Shown here piece after piece: positions 9,269-24,475 of a stretch of 64,000 nucleotides of DNA. The DNA lies in contig OY986964.1 in assembly GCA_963920575.1 (NCBI GenBank), positions 33,847,685 to 33,911,684 on the forward strand, in the 5' to 3' direction. Position numbers and translations under genes: made by a program. The DNA is from Narthecium ossifragum. Lineage: Eukaryota; Streptophyta; Magnoliopsida; Dioscoreales; Nartheciaceae. The notes under the pieces are model-generated. The model searched no databases, had not been told where the DNA came from, and saw nothing but the letters and a program-made list of their open reading frames with translations. The stretch's first letter is position 1; each line of letters starts with the position of its first letter.

Positions 9269-10700
9269 CCTTTTCCTGTCTTTGTTTTGTGTAGGACCTG
9301 ATGATCAGTCAACAAGTAAATGTCTGGCATCAACTAGTCAAGATTCATATTTCACATAAGGCTTCTTCATACAAAGGCAACCAAAATTATTTCAATATTC
9401 TAATCTTACTTCGACCAATCTGCTGATAGGCTAATGCTGTCTTTTCTTGAATATTTGGCATAGCCACAAGCAGGCTTCTAAGCAGTTCTCATGTTGGTGC
9501 AATCTTACTATTGGATATGTTGTGTCAAGTCAAGGTCGTGCCAAAGAATCGTGAAAATTTATTTGCAGCAAGGAACTTTTTTATAGTTCTGGATTTCTGC
9601 TTTGTAGCTGGTTGAACATGCGGAGAGAGGTAAAATTTAAGTTCAGAAGAAATCACTTATTACTGTTGTCATCTCATATCCTTTCTCATCCAACAGTGAA
9701 AAGTTGCAATAACAAGGAACGGAATGGAGATTTCGGAACATTGGATTCTAACTCTTGTCATTGTTCATTTCACTAGAGGCATGCTATTCATCAGACTAGT
9801 TAGTGAATCAGCTGATGTATTGTCTTGATCGTTTTCCTATAAGAATGAAAAGTTAGAGATGTACATGGCTTGTATTTTTTTTTTCAGTCCTGTTAACTAG
9901 AGGTTTCTGATGGCCACCTCTTCTCAGCAGCTGTTGCGGTCCCCCGTATCTTTCGATCTTGGTACCGGAATCAATAGGACATGTATGTTAAGTCTAGAAA
10001 GTTGATCATGGAAAAAAATTCAGCATCTTCTTTCTCCGATGACAATGAGCCACTCATTTCTCAGTGCATATCTTTATCAGTGGTCAATCAATGAGTGCAG
10101 TAAGCAGCATACGCCGTGGAAGTGCAGTATCCTCTCATCGCTTACATCTTTTTGGCGACGAAAAACAGTGGTGATCGGCGCCCGGAGTGTCTCCATCTGG
10201 GCCATCACAGTATCAAAGCTGTTATCTTTATCGCTGGTCCATCCCAGTAGATGTCATTCAGGCTATTAATATCTCCAATGTTCAATTACCTGGGGTTAAC
10301 GACATATTTCCACCAAACTCACACCTTTTGTCAAATGAGCATCTATCAGCTTGTAACGAAGCATCCGCAATGAAGATAAGACCAGGAATAAGAGATGATA
10401 ACTTGATTTCGAGAGCATCTTCTTACGGCACGTATCGTTCTAGCGCTCGGCACAGATGGCAGACATGAAGCCTCTTCAGGAGAAAAATATACCTGCACTG
10501 AATCCCTTACATTGTCCCTGTAATTTACCGGTAGCATATATATCGGTGGGCTCGGAGCGCTCACGGGGCAATCCAATACTTGTATGAACCAAATATTTGT
10601 AACATTAAATGAGTCGACCAAATCAACACCCAATTCATGAAACTTGTGCCTTTGCATCACTTTAATGCTTGCTTGTATTATACGTTTACCTACCTCCATA
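9269..10700. other. Intergenic, possible degraded exon near 10030-10468
   Basis: This stretch follows the PPR gene. Most of it shows nothing recognisable. Between about 10030 and 10468 there are protein-like pieces in different frames (SDDNEPLISQ at 10035-10066; a Ser-rich piece with IRRGSAVSSHRLHLFGDEKQW at 10089-10172; a frame ending SSARHRWQT at 10468) separated by a stop and a frame change. This could be a relic of a coding exon, but I do not recognise the family and no splice structure supports a live gene. Confidence 0.25.
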
Positions 10701-11790
10701 TGAAGGTGGTGTTTGGTCGCTGGAGAGGCTATTCCAGATTTAGAGATTTTTGATATTAGTATGTTGGGATAAGTAATGGGATAAAATTATTTAACTTGTG
10801 GTGTTTGGTTGAAAAGTAGGGATAACCCAATCAGTAATGATTGCTTGGAATAAGAAGATGGTGTTTGGATAAAAAATGTGGAATCGTAATAGGGATTTGT
10901 GAGATTTGGAAATTGTATTGGATATATTGGGGATTTAATTAATAATATTATAATACATATAATATTCACATTGACTTTCATATTTAATAATATTATAATG
11001 CATATAATTAGTAATATTTCAATTTCGTACTACTAATATTATAATACATATATTCACCTTGACTTATTCCGGGTTTTATTTCAACTTCTGAAATAAAGCT
11101 TTTTGGCTGCAATTCCGGGTTTGGTGTAATCAATTCCATCATTGGTAACGCCACTCCCACAACCAATTTTGGGTTTGATATTTTAAAATAAATTTATAAT
11201 GATTGTTTAGAATAAAAAAATAGTGTTTGGATGTAAAAAGGTTAAATAAGGATAGAAATTATAGTTTTAGAATGTAAAATGTCAAAACTACCCTTGTGTT
11301 GTATATATATATATGAAGAATTGAATAATATTGATGTCATTTTTACTGGTGAATTGAGAACCACACAATGAGTATTTTAAATAAAATTAAAAAATAAAAT
11401 ATGATATTAGGCTAAAATAAAAATAAAATGCTTTCTTAATTTTACATACATTACATTGAAGTTAAAAATAAAATGTTATATATGAGATAGAAGAAAAGAT
11501 ATATGAAAAGTTGACACGTGTTAGCTCCTTATTTGCATAGATATGTATGTGTGTGAGATACGAAGAATGCTTACACACGTCATCTCCATGTTCCTTGGCA
11601 TAAAGGATAATGGGGATGTCACATCCCATTAATATCACGTGGAACTAATATCACGTGGAGTTGTCAGTAGGTTTAGGAAGTTGGAATTGTCCAATTCCAG
11701 TTTATTTCAATTTTCTTATTGGGGTTTGGTCGCGGGAAGACTATTTTAAATTTAGAGATTTCTAAAATTAATACTTTGTTTGGGGCCAAT
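10700..11790. repeat. MITE-rich AT stretch with repeated GGTGTTTGG motifs
   Basis: A direct repeat links about 10707-10760 (GTGTTTGGTCGCTGGAG..TTTAGAGATTT) with about 11725-11790 (GGTTTGGTCGCGGGAAG..TTTAGAGATTT). The span contains further TGTTTGG starts near 10800, 10860, 11110 and 11224, of the kind common at DNA-transposon ends. It looks like several overlapping or nested small elements whose limits I could not resolve. Confidence 0.4.
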
Positions 11791-12752
11791 TTCGGAATCA
11801 GAGGCCTCTCTCTTTAAAGTAGTCTAAAATCCAAACTTTTGGCTCTAAATCAAGGCATTTAAAAGCTATTTTTCAAACTCCACCTCTTCATCAGTGCTCG
11901 CGCTCTCTCTCCCTCTCTTTCTCACTTATTAAAGCTCAGACCCACAAATCTCCTCATATTTGGTCTCTTCTTCTTGTTTCCTATCTTTGCTTTTCTTGGT
12001 TCCATCTCCTCTTCTTTCCTTCACACAATTCCAGCTTTTACTGATAGGAGCAAAGAAAAGTAGATGAGAAAGAGACCCTTTGAACCCTATCCTGCATTAC
12101 TGAATCTTGGCAAAGAAACATCATTTATCTCCATCCACACCGTGGATGTCGGCTGATGGCGACGCTGAGCTCGTAGGAGCCCTAGCCCGGATAGGAGTTC
12201 TTGACCCATTGCAAGAATCAACGGCAACTGGCAATCTGCTATTCCGTCACTTTTGATTGTTGTCGTGGTAGTAAGGTTTGTTACTGATGGAATGCTCCAA
12301 CGAGCCCAGTGAAGCCAACTGGTGGGGACTTTTGGCCTGGCTTTCTTGTGCTTAAAGAGATGTCGAAGCTAGGAATGGTACGAAAAGGGCATCATGCATT
12401 GAAGTCTTGTTGATGGGTGCTTAGCCCATTTCTTGGTTCTGGCATTTCAATTGAAGGATGTGGATAAGGACATCTCTTGGAGCGTTTGGAGCATTTGGGC
12501 TGCTTAGAATTTACCTCAGCCACATGGTTTTTGTGTTCTTTTTCTGAAAAGGCCCCACATTGCCTCTTTTGTTAGAGCTTATAGGATGCTGCCATCCGTC
12601 TTCGCATTCTGTGACTGTAAATGGTTTTTTTCTGGGTATCTATCTGAGATTCTTGATTTCTGGATTTTATTATAATGACATGTTTCCGTCGATAAATACG
12701 TGCAAGTGTTTTGGCTTTGGAGGGTTGTATCTAAGTTGCATTGCCACTCACC
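11791..12752 (+). promoter_or_regulatory. Promoter / 5' leader region of the 5-phosphatase gene
   Basis: This stretch holds a pyrimidine-rich block near 11897-11930 (CTCTCTCCCTCTCTTTCTC), typical of plant 5' leaders, then unassigned sequence up to the chosen ATG at 12753. Frames here, including one that overlaps exon 1, show no recognisable protein. The transcription start is not determined, and an untranslated intron is possible. Confidence 0.35.
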
Positions 12753-15700
12753 ATGCAAACCAGGAAAGCGAAGCGCTCCGAGGTAACTGCTTTGTTCATC
12801 CCAAATTTATTTCTTGATAGGGCATACTAATGCTTGCAATTGATGATTATTTATTCTTCTTGTTACAACTTTGGAGCAGTTATTTTGGCCTTCCACCGTG
12901 ATACAGAAATGGCTGAACATAAAGCCAAAGGTGCATGAGTTCAGTGAGGATGAGCTTGACACTGAAAGCGACGATGATGGTATTCACTAATTTTCACCCC
13001 TCACAATAAGCAATTCGAGACCCAATTCGTTCTCACCTGGCTAATTTTCTGACTGTTTGAAGATGCAAAGAGTGTTAGAGAGGATTGGGTCTTCAACATA
13101 GTGAGAGGAGATAGTGCACACGATGCTCAAGTTCAAGGTGAGATATTGCTTTTGGACAGCTTGCTCCATCTGAATTACAAATTAGGGCAAAATAGTTGCT
13201 TTTATCTTGATATTTTTGTGATTCCTGAGTTCTCCTTTATGGATGAGAAAACACTATTCCCGTGTGATGAGAGTGTTGCATTGGGAGATCTTGCAAGTCA
13301 AGTGGGATTGATGAATCTGATATATTTTCAGCCATTAACTTAAGTATAGATTGAACTGCAAGATATTCTATCTTTTAAAATACTCCATCATTGAACTGTT
13401 GTCTGACTTGCAGGCTACTGCACAATTAGGTACGTTAAACAAAGATGCAGCTTTTCCATATCTTTGGGCCATGCATGGTCATGGATTGAGCTTTGTGAAT
13501 AACTAAGTGCATCCTAATGGCATAAGCTAGAAATAATGGATCAAAAAAAGTTCGATTTGCTTTAGGCATGAGTTCCTTTTTCAGTCTCTGAGAGATATAT
13601 TTTAGCAGAGCATATATTAGAGTCTGGACTATTCTGATAAACCATTTGCATGCTCATGCCACAGCTTTCGACTTGCGAGTTTATATGCTTGATTTGTGAC
13701 AGCTTTAGAGAATATCGCTGCTAATTGTTTTTGATGTGGATCACTATTTTTGCCTGTCTTTGGATGCCAAACGAAGAAATAATGAGAAAGAGGCCAAGAT
13801 GGAATAAAGAATTTAGACACTGAGAGCAAAAGCGAGCGATAAGAGGTTTCAAATTCCATTCTAAAACAAGAAACAGTATTTAGATTGCCAAAGGGAAATG
13901 AGCACATTAACCTTTAACAAAAGTCATTGCACCTCAATATCCACTTGTAGGTTATCTGGAGTTACTGAATTTTACAAAACTTACATCTTGCCATTGGCGT
14001 ATGTTGGCAAATGGCAAGAGCTGTGAGTTTTTATGCCTCAGGGAACGTTTATTAAGACCAATATCATTTCATGTTCCTTTTCTTCTTCTTTATTTTTTTT
14101 TTGACAATACCAGTTCATGTTCAGAAGCATGAGCAGCTGCTCAAATATGGACAGGATGGTAAAATCAGCATATTACCTGATAGCACTATATCTACTTTTC
14201 ATGTCTTCCATTTGTTAGTTTTTGAAAGAATCTTGACATGGATGGTATTTTCATATATCGAGTCCCAATGAAATTCTGCTTCATGCTCTTTGCCATTTGT
14301 AACTAACCAGGAACACAAGCAAACGCCCCCTTGTCCAAATCGCGCAGAAGGAAATCGGAAACATTACGCGTTCAATACATTAGTAAGAAGGATATCAGGT
14401 TTGGTTTTGTGGCATTGTGAATGAGATTCCCTATATGGCTTCTGAAATGTTATCTATCACACCTAACCTGACACCCTGAAGACATATTTGGTTATCCATG
14501 ATGATTGACAGAGTAGTGATAGGCTCGTGGAATGTTGCTGGGAGGGCTCCGTCTGAGGACCTTGAGATTGATGAGTGGCTTTGTACTGTAGAACCAGCAG
14601 ACATGTACATTCTTGGGTGAGTAGCCTCATGCAAACAAAGTGACATGAATACTGCAATGCTTTTTCACATTTTTTTCAGCAACCACCACCACGAACAGCA
14701 TTTTCGCAATATCTCCCGCTGTGGTCCTTTCAACATGAGTCATCTGAAATTTGACACTGAAATATGTATAGATGCATCTAAGTTCAGTCATTGCCAGATG
14801 AAGTGACATACAATCATAAGATTGTGAGCTAAAGCAACACCTAGCCTGTCCATAGCAAATGTGGTATACGCTATAAATTTAAAGTACCAACAGTGCTGTA
14901 GTGGTTATGAGTTAAAAGGAAAGCTGATGCATGTGATGCATTCTATTTTGCAAAAAAAAAAAAAAAAAAAACTGTGCACGACCAGAAATGAAGCCAAGAT
15001 ATGGACCTGCATATGTTATACAAGTAAACTGCATTGCCCCCTATGTATACAGTAAATTTGATAATAAAAAAAAAGCTCTTCTTATTTCAATGATTCATTC
15101 TTGTATTTTCGTGGTGCTCTATACATGGATTGTACGGTAGTATCGACAAGCACTTCCCCATATAATGGTACATGCTTAGCGTTATCCACAGATTATGGTT
15201 TCACTTCTTTAGACATTGTAAATTGAGGTACTGGCCTCCATTTGTAAAAAATTTAGTTGTTGAAGTGACTTGTTTAAATAATGGATGACCATGCGAAAAA
15301 GCTTTCTTATAGTGTAATCTTCCCGATATAACTGGGGAAGCTTTAGGACGCATTTGTTACATACTTCAGAAAAAGCTGAACATGATGACAGGGGAACGAC
15401 TAACAACTAAGCTCCTTCTCATGCGTGTATATTAGCATTACCAAGCTAAGTTATATTTCTCTTCCCCTGAGACATTGATACTTGTATATATGGATGGATT
15501 GTTGTTTCATTTGGACATGCGTATTTTGTTCACCGTTGGTTCCTTATTTTGCCGCTATACCAAAATAAATAATTACTCATTTTGTCATAAAAAGTTATAT
15601 TTTTTTAGCCCTATGTGCTTGACGTATATCATATTTTTACCCCAATGACATAAACCTGAATATTTAATCCTTCTAAAACTTTTCCACAACCTCATCCTTG

Positions 15701-16523
15701 AAATTACATTTCCTTAACATAAACAACTAAAATGAAGTTTATCATCTAGAATTATTTTTATGTTGCCAGTTGCAGAGATATTTATGTAGCTGCTTGACTC
15801 TCTTGTATTTTGTCTATGAATGTTGTTCCTCTGAGAGGTTATTCTCAGCGGAACTGCGCAAGTTTGATCTATTTCATGTGGTTCATTCCAAAGCTAACTT
15901 TTTTTGTAGCTTCCAAGAGGTAGTTCCTTTAAATGCTGGGAATGTATTGGGAGCAGAGGATAGCAGGCCAATTCCAAAGTGGGAGGCCATCATTCGGAGA
16001 ACACTTAACAAGTCTGCAGAGCCAAAGACAACATGTAAAAGTTATACTGCCCCTCCCTCACCAGTGTCTTGGGTATCAGATGGTAATAACACCCTAACAG
16101 ATAATAGAGGAGTGATGGGACTGATTGTTGGAAGCAAGAAGTCTGCCAAGATTGCTGATGATGGCACCTTCCAGCAAGAATATCAAAGTGAAGTCAATCT
16201 GAGCAACAACTTGCATTGGAACAAAATTTATCATTCCAGTGGCTCAAGAAAATTAGACTGGCCTGAGTATCCATTAGATCGGATACCACACTCTTTGCAT
16301 GCTGGCACAAAGTTGAGAAGGGTTTTGAGCAGCTCTCCAAGAATTGGTTTTGATTGCTTAGAGGAATCTGACAATTTTCCTTCTCATAATCTAGGTTTAA
16401 ATAGTGAGCTGAAACGAGTATACCACAGCTCTGGAAACCTTAGAATTCTTGGGACTGAACGACAAGAGTCCAACCTTCGCAACCCACTTAATGTCTCCGA
16501 CCAATTTGCTGAAGAAGAACAAG

Positions 16524-16556
<33 letters not shown>

Positions 16557-19055
16557 CAGTTTCAGAAAACATAGCAGAGCAATGTGAGGATGGAGATAGT
16601 GGAGAATGTGCAATGCCCCGAGCTAGGTATGTGCGCATTGTCAGCAAGCAGATGGTTGGAATTTATATATCAGTTTGGATATGCAGAGGGCTAAGGAAAC
16701 ATGTAAACAACTTGAAGGTATCACCAGTTGGTGTTGGAATAATGGGTTACATGGGAAATAAGGTCATCTCTCCTCTCCAACATAAAATTCCTAGTTCTCG
16801 AAAGTGATGAAAATTATTGTTACCATTCATTTGAATTATTTCATGATCTATGGAACAGGGTTCTGTTTCGGTCAGCATGTCTCTTTTCCAAACAGGTTTT
16901 TGCTTTGTATGTTCTCATTTGACATCTGGCCATAAAGAGGGTGATCAGCAGAAACGCAACTCTGATGTGTATGATATCTTACAACGTACCCGATTCTCTT
17001 CTGGTTTAGATGCTGACCAACCAATGACGATTTTATCTCATGAGTAAGGGTTTGCTAGCTTCCTATTTATTTTGTTCCTTACCTCTATATGTTTATTGCA
17101 GTTATCTTCTTACGCATCTAAGTGACCGCATTTCACTTAGTACAACATAGAATATGCCAGGTTAGCGAGAGAACTAAAGCCAACATCAGTAATCTTGTCT
17201 GAGGATTTCCTTCAATTCTATTGCTACTATCTGCACATTTGACAACAAAAAGAAATAGCAGAGACTGAATGATGCATATTTCCAATGCTTGCACAGAAGG
17301 AGAAAGTTGAGAGAAGACTACATGCCCTTTCCTTTGATGTGCGTATGTAAAGATTCTCAGATTCATATACAGCTTTACCACTGATTTATAGTGGAAAAGG
17401 AATTGCAGTTTGAGTGTGTATGGCAGAAGGTCATATAAGTATGAATGAAAGAAACTTCATGTCTAAGCTCCAATTTTAGAGATCTATCCGCTATCCTATT
17501 TCATATATCTGGAAGAATGTCATGACAGGGTTTTCTTGGTCGGGTCCGGTATATTTCGCCATGATATTTATCGACTCTTAAGAGTTTCTAGTCACATGAG
17601 CACTCCACCTGCCATCATTTGAGGTCACCTATTTTCCCATCGCCTTTTTTGTGTATCTTGAATTTGTTACACAATATTCACTTTTTCTTTCTTTTTTGTG
17701 TGATTACGGGACAGGTTAGGCATATTAGGGCTTTCAAAACTATGAAGATGTTGCTTCCCTTTTTGCTAGTAATGCTCTCAAATTATGTTACATAGCTCAC
17801 TTCATCCACTGATTTGGGAAACTAACATCTAGATAGATCCCTATGTTTAAAAGATGTAGTCGTGCTTGTGGTGCTTGTAACCACACCTAGATCTATGCTC
17901 ATCATCTGAATTATAGAGTTAAAAGCTGATGTATGACTAGGCCTTTCTGAATGGGAGCAGTCGTATTTTCTGGTTCGGGGATTTGAATTACCGTATTGGT
18001 ATGTCGGATGCCGAGGTACGGGAACTTGTTGCTAGGAAACAGTGGGAAGAGCTTCTCGACAGTGATCAGGTAGGACCACTAAATTTAGCATACTACTTTT
18101 TTCTTCATAAAAAAAAATACTGTTAAGTGTTGAGCACTTATGACATTGGAAATGATTAAAGTTGCTGACTTAAACTTCTGTATGTATCTCAATATGCTAG
18201 CTGACTGAGGAGCTAAGAAGTGGTTGCGTCTTTGATGGCTGGAAGGAGGGATTAATTGATTTTGCACCAACGTACAAGTATGTGAGGAACTCCAATAAGT
18301 ATGCAGGAGAAGATGCAAGAGAAGAGGAGAGGAGATCCCCAGCATGGTAAACTCCCAACCCCACCCTTACATGCACACACACGGTATTCACATTTTGAAT
18401 GTGAGAACAGTGTGTTCAAGAGTAGATACCAAAAGGTCACAAGAAATCCGCCTATACATATACTTGTGGTAGCAGAAGGAGATTTAGTGCTAGTATGAGA
18501 AGGCTCTATAAGTGTCCTTTCAAATTGAAAAAGGAAGACTTGTGCAATTAAGGAACAAAAACCAGGCTTTCAAAGTTCATCAGATCCATACCTAGAAAGG
18601 GGAATCGACTACCAATTCTATAACCATGTGGCAACCAGCAACAGATAATATTTGAATGCCAATTTCGCCATGTTTCTTGTGTATCTCTTCTAGCTGAAAA
18701 AGATGACGAAGGTCTGTAGATAGAAAGTGAGAAAATTGCACCTATAATGTAACAATTGTTTAATAAGAACTCTGTTATTTGTATATTATCTTTTTTTCCA
18801 TTTAATGTTTTTAATGCTTGATATAACTCACCTTTCATTTGTAAGAAGCATACTATGTTTTATGGATCATCACTCAGGTGCGATCGCATACTCTGGATGG
18901 GGAGGGACATTAAGCAACTTTCGTACTGGATGTCCGAGCTAAGTCTCTCCGATCATCGTCCTGTCAGCTCTACCTTCTTGGTTGGGGTTGAAGTCTTCGA
19001 CGAGCACAAACTGCAAAGAGCTCTACATGCCATCGGTGCTGGACTTCCTTTTTGA
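12753..19055 (+). CDS. Type I inositol polyphosphate 5-phosphatase (10 exons)
   Basis: The enzyme removes the 5-phosphate of soluble inositol phosphates such as IP3, damping calcium signalling; it resembles Arabidopsis At5PTase1/2. Exons: 12753-12782, 12880-12979, 13063-13137, 14311-14398, 14512-14616, 15910-16762, 16859-17043, 17961-18069, 18201-18346, 18878-19055. All junctions are GT..AG in phase, giving about 622 aa, normal for the family. Start [10 protein letters not shown] leads into [16 protein letters not shown], the conserved plant N terminus. Catalytic blocks are GSWNVAGR (102-109), WFGDLNYR (483-490), PAWCDRILW (562-570) and SDHRP (588-592). Exon 6 carries a long Ser-rich insert and an acidic Glu run from a GAA repeat (about 16512-16553), a feature likely to vary in length. 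No key residue is missing. Confidence 0.92.
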
Positions 19056-19861
19056 TTTTCCGTGGAGGGACGACTGATACATCTAAAGCAATTGCTACAT
19101 CAAGGTACCACAATTTTTTTAGCTATCAGAAGGGAAGGATAAGTTAAAAGAACTGCAAAACTGAGACTGCTTCCATTAAACTGGTAGCTTCCTTGTCATG
19201 ATTCATAGATTGAATCTTTTGTTCCATCTTTACTAAACTCAGGTCCTGTATGGATATGCATGGTTATAGACCTTGAACCCTTTAAGTTTCAGCAACTTAG
19301 GAAATTCTAAGAGAACTTTTAGATGGGATCTAAATTGAAATTTCTTCTTCTCCCAGGAAAAACAAAAGAATTGAATAGACTTTCAGTACAATTTTGTGTC
19401 ATTTTTACTCTGGTACCCTCTTGATGATTATGATGTTCTGACCAAACCTACAAGACATTCTATAACCCAGTTTCATCTTTTCATGCAGGTCAGCAGCTCT
19501 TTGTGAAGTGATGGGACCTTATCCATAACAAATTACTCATAATCTGTTTCCAAGGGACATCTTTCATGTCATCATATACAGTAAAGGGATAAAATTATGG
19601 AATTCCTGCAAAGGGTTTCACATATAAAGTTCAGTCCTTGCAATCATCAATAAGGACTTCTTGTAGAAGGTTTATCTGCTGCGGTTTGTATTGATGTATT
19701 GATCTAAGAAAGCATGCTTTGAATTGTCTGCAAAGTATGTGGGTCTTTCTTCAGATGAACCGTTGTATTAGTTATAGTACAGTGATTAAGCTTGGAGATC
19801 ATATTTGGAACTGGTATTTCTGGATTTCAGGGGCCTGAGGTGACTTACCTCAAGTAACTAC
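19056..19861 (+). other. 3' flank of the 5-phosphatase gene
   Basis: The sequence after the stop is AT-rich and presumably includes the 3' untranslated region. I see no further gene, RNA or clear repeat. Confidence 0.4.
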
Positions 19862-20690
19862 TTGAGACCCGAGACCCAAGTAACTCACATCTGGCCATTC
19901 ATTGGCCCGTTCAGTTCAATGAACGGACTAGATTTTAATGGAGTGGGGCCAAGAGCACTAAAAAGCATCACTCTCGAGAGCATCGAAGACCAACTCCAGG
20001 CATTTATCAACTCCGGCAAGTCCATTACTTTCAATGACCTTGTCGACTACCGTACCATCACCATTTCTGTCGAGCACTCAAAGAGTCAAGACCCTAACTC
20101 TATCAACTCCTCCGCCTCCTATGATGTTGCGGATGTTCTTGCCCATCGGGCTCGGATTGGGGCTACTGGTGAGGTTTTGCTTGATGTAATGTAGTAGTGG
20201 TGTAAGTGTTGGATGTAATACCCAGCCAGTTTGACTCAACTAAGCAAAAAAAAAAAAAAAAAAAAACTCCTCCGCCTCCTCCTCACCTCACTAACCTCCC
20301 AAGCCGCAGCCTCCATCACCCTCTCTGATCACCAGCAATGACGCCCTCATTATTAAAAAAGTGGATCTTTCCGTTCAAATTCTCGCCGCTAACTTCACCG
20401 AGGAGAGCAATATCCTCATTTTTCACCGTCGCCGGTCTCCTCTCTTCCCTCTGTCTCCTCCTTCGCCGCCATGAGCTGAACGTGACTCAAAAAGAAAAAA
20501 AATTGAGGTATCGCCGTCTCCTCCATTGCTGCCATCGCCTCCATGCAATATCCTCTCCTACCTCCACCGTCTCCGACATCGCTGCCATGCGATGTCTTCC
20601 GAGATTAGGATGGGATTCCATGAGATTGGATCGTGGGCGTTCATTCAAATGAACGGCCAGATGTGAGTTAGGCCACCCGAGTCCGCTATC
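19862..20690 (+). other. Unassigned segment bounded by a 16-bp inverted repeat
   Basis: TAACTCACATCTGGCC at 19881-19896 is inverted at 20655-20670 (GGCCAGATGTGAGTTA), and both copies lie next to CCGAG-containing flanks and TTCATTxGAATGAAC-like palindromes. Inside, a 110-aa frame (19862-20194, containing SITFNDLVDYRTI and ADVLAHRARIGATGEVLL) is followed by a run of about 20 A (20247-20267) and then coding-like pieces in another frame. It could be a transposon carrying host gene fragments or a decayed gene. I cannot name the protein. Confidence 0.35.
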
Positions 20691-20744
20691 TATAGCATCT
20701 TCCCACATTCATATTTGATTAATTCTGCCAAAAAAAAAGGGGAA

Positions 20745-21310
20745 GTGGCGCAGGGTAACGTGAACCTCTCTATGGGAGAGACAATCATATTTCTCAAGAG
20801 GAGAAATCAAAAACTCTAACTTTCATTAATCATCAAAAACTCATTTTACAAACCTTAAGTCCTCCTTTTATAGGTTTAAGGAAAGACTAGACCAACTCAA
20901 ACATGGACTCAAACATCATTATCCTAATTCAAGTACTAAACTTGGAATTTCAAGAGGAGAAAACTTACTAGAAATAGAAAATTTGCCAAAAATAGAAAGA
21001 CATGAACAAACTGTCTAAAAATGAAAGTTTTTCACAAAAACTGAATTTTAAGCCAAAAGAAAAGGAATTTGGAGATTCGGAGGTCAAGGTCATGGAGAGA
21101 TCTTTGATCTCCGATGATTCTTGACGGGCTCGTCGAGCCGGTCATTTCGACTGGTCGCACGCCCTGATCGGACGTCGTGAGCGAAAGTTATGCCCATCTG
21201 ACGGTCGGGGTCGTCCGGAGATCTGAGTCGAACAGATGGGGTCCGAATGCGTCCGAATCGCCTCGGGAGCTGCTCCGGATCGGACTCGGTCAGGTCCGGG
21301 CTTGGTCTGC
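20745..21310 (-). mobile_element. Possible LTR-like fragment (minus strand)
   Basis: The minus strand reads CCTATAAAAGGAGGACTTAAGG near 20885-20860, a TATA box with LTR-like leader, preceded by a GC-rich region of GTCCGGA/TCGGAC repeats (21120-21300). No target duplication or internal coding sequence is visible, so this is a weak call. Confidence 0.3.
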
Positions 21311-21557
21311 ATCAGGAAGCATATGTTACTCTCTTTTCAGCATATGCTAACGAATCTGTCATTGTTGCATATATTAAAACGGAAGATGTCAATGGAAAGA
21401 TAATTTGGTAAGAACAACAGTAATGTGTTACATATTGCATGGACAAAATTGGTTGAAGTTGGTACATCCTCTCCAACCAGCTCCATGCTGGTAGAGTGGT
21501 AGCTGGGGAAAATAACCGAGGAATGTAAAGAAACAAGACCAAGGAAGAACCTTTCTT

Positions 21558-21581
21558 CATATATATATATATATATATATA
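21558..21581 (+). promoter_or_regulatory. (TA)n tract / TATA region of the peroxidase gene
   Basis: A run of AT repeats ends in TATAAACC about 50 bp before the peroxidase start codon. It can serve as the TATA box. Its length is likely to vary between individuals. Confidence 0.5.
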
Positions 21582-21631
21582 AACCCTCTGAAAGAAAGAC
21601 AGACTCACTCTCCTATCTTCATCTGAAAGCA

Positions 21632-23636
<2,005 letters not shown>

Positions 23637-23639
23637 AAG

Positions 23640-24475
23640 TAAAATGCAGCTCAGTTTTGGCTGTGAATTCATCAATCTTCATAAGTTCATGCTAAATAGG
23701 AATTCAATAACAATTTTGAAGAAAATTCTATTTTTGTACATTGCATGGATTCCAGAATGTATGTGATTCTTGTCTTTTGAAAATGTTTTCCTTTCAAGAA
23801 AACACCAAAGCATTGTTTCCACTTCTTTTTATATTACCTTTCAACCTTGTTGGAGTCATTTTATTGCACATTTGTGCAGAAAACCAAAACCATTTGAATA
23901 TTTTACAAAAAGGCCTCCAAATATTGATGGAAATTCTGAAAATTACATCTCAATGATTCAAAGCTTGCTTTCAAAATTCAAGCAACAATTGTGTCGAAAA
24001 ATTACTTATTTCACTCAGATCACAACAAGATGCAAGCACCTTCATTATTATTAGTATGTGCTGTATCAAAATGTTCATATTACCGAATTAAAGATCTGTA
24101 TGTAACTGACTCCTTGAATCCTTTATCTTTATATTTTACGTTTTTGAATGAGATTGGTTTAGTTCTCTAAAATACCATAATCCTCATCAAATAAAGTTCG
24201 CTCTTTTATAGTCCATTCTTTTTACACTGCTCCTCGAAGATGGAAGTAATACAACACTATAATCCCATCTTCCAATTTGGTCTCCAATATATCTTTGAAC
24301 CAAGAAGATCTATTCTATAGATATTCATAACTCGAATCCCCGTGAAATTTGTGGCGAACGTTTGAATACTACTCGAAAAATTTCACCCTTTTTCGCAAGC
24401 TCCTGACAATCAGAAAACCCTAATCAAGAAACGAAAAACCCAGAAAGAAATCTTGTGAAGGGGGAGTTTTCAGAT
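23640..24475. other. Intergenic AT-rich stretch after the peroxidase gene
   Basis: This holds the peroxidase 3' flank and, on the minus strand, the probable downstream part of the snoRNA transcript. I looked for further box C/D pairs here and found none that also had a terminal stem and an rRNA match. Confidence 0.35.
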
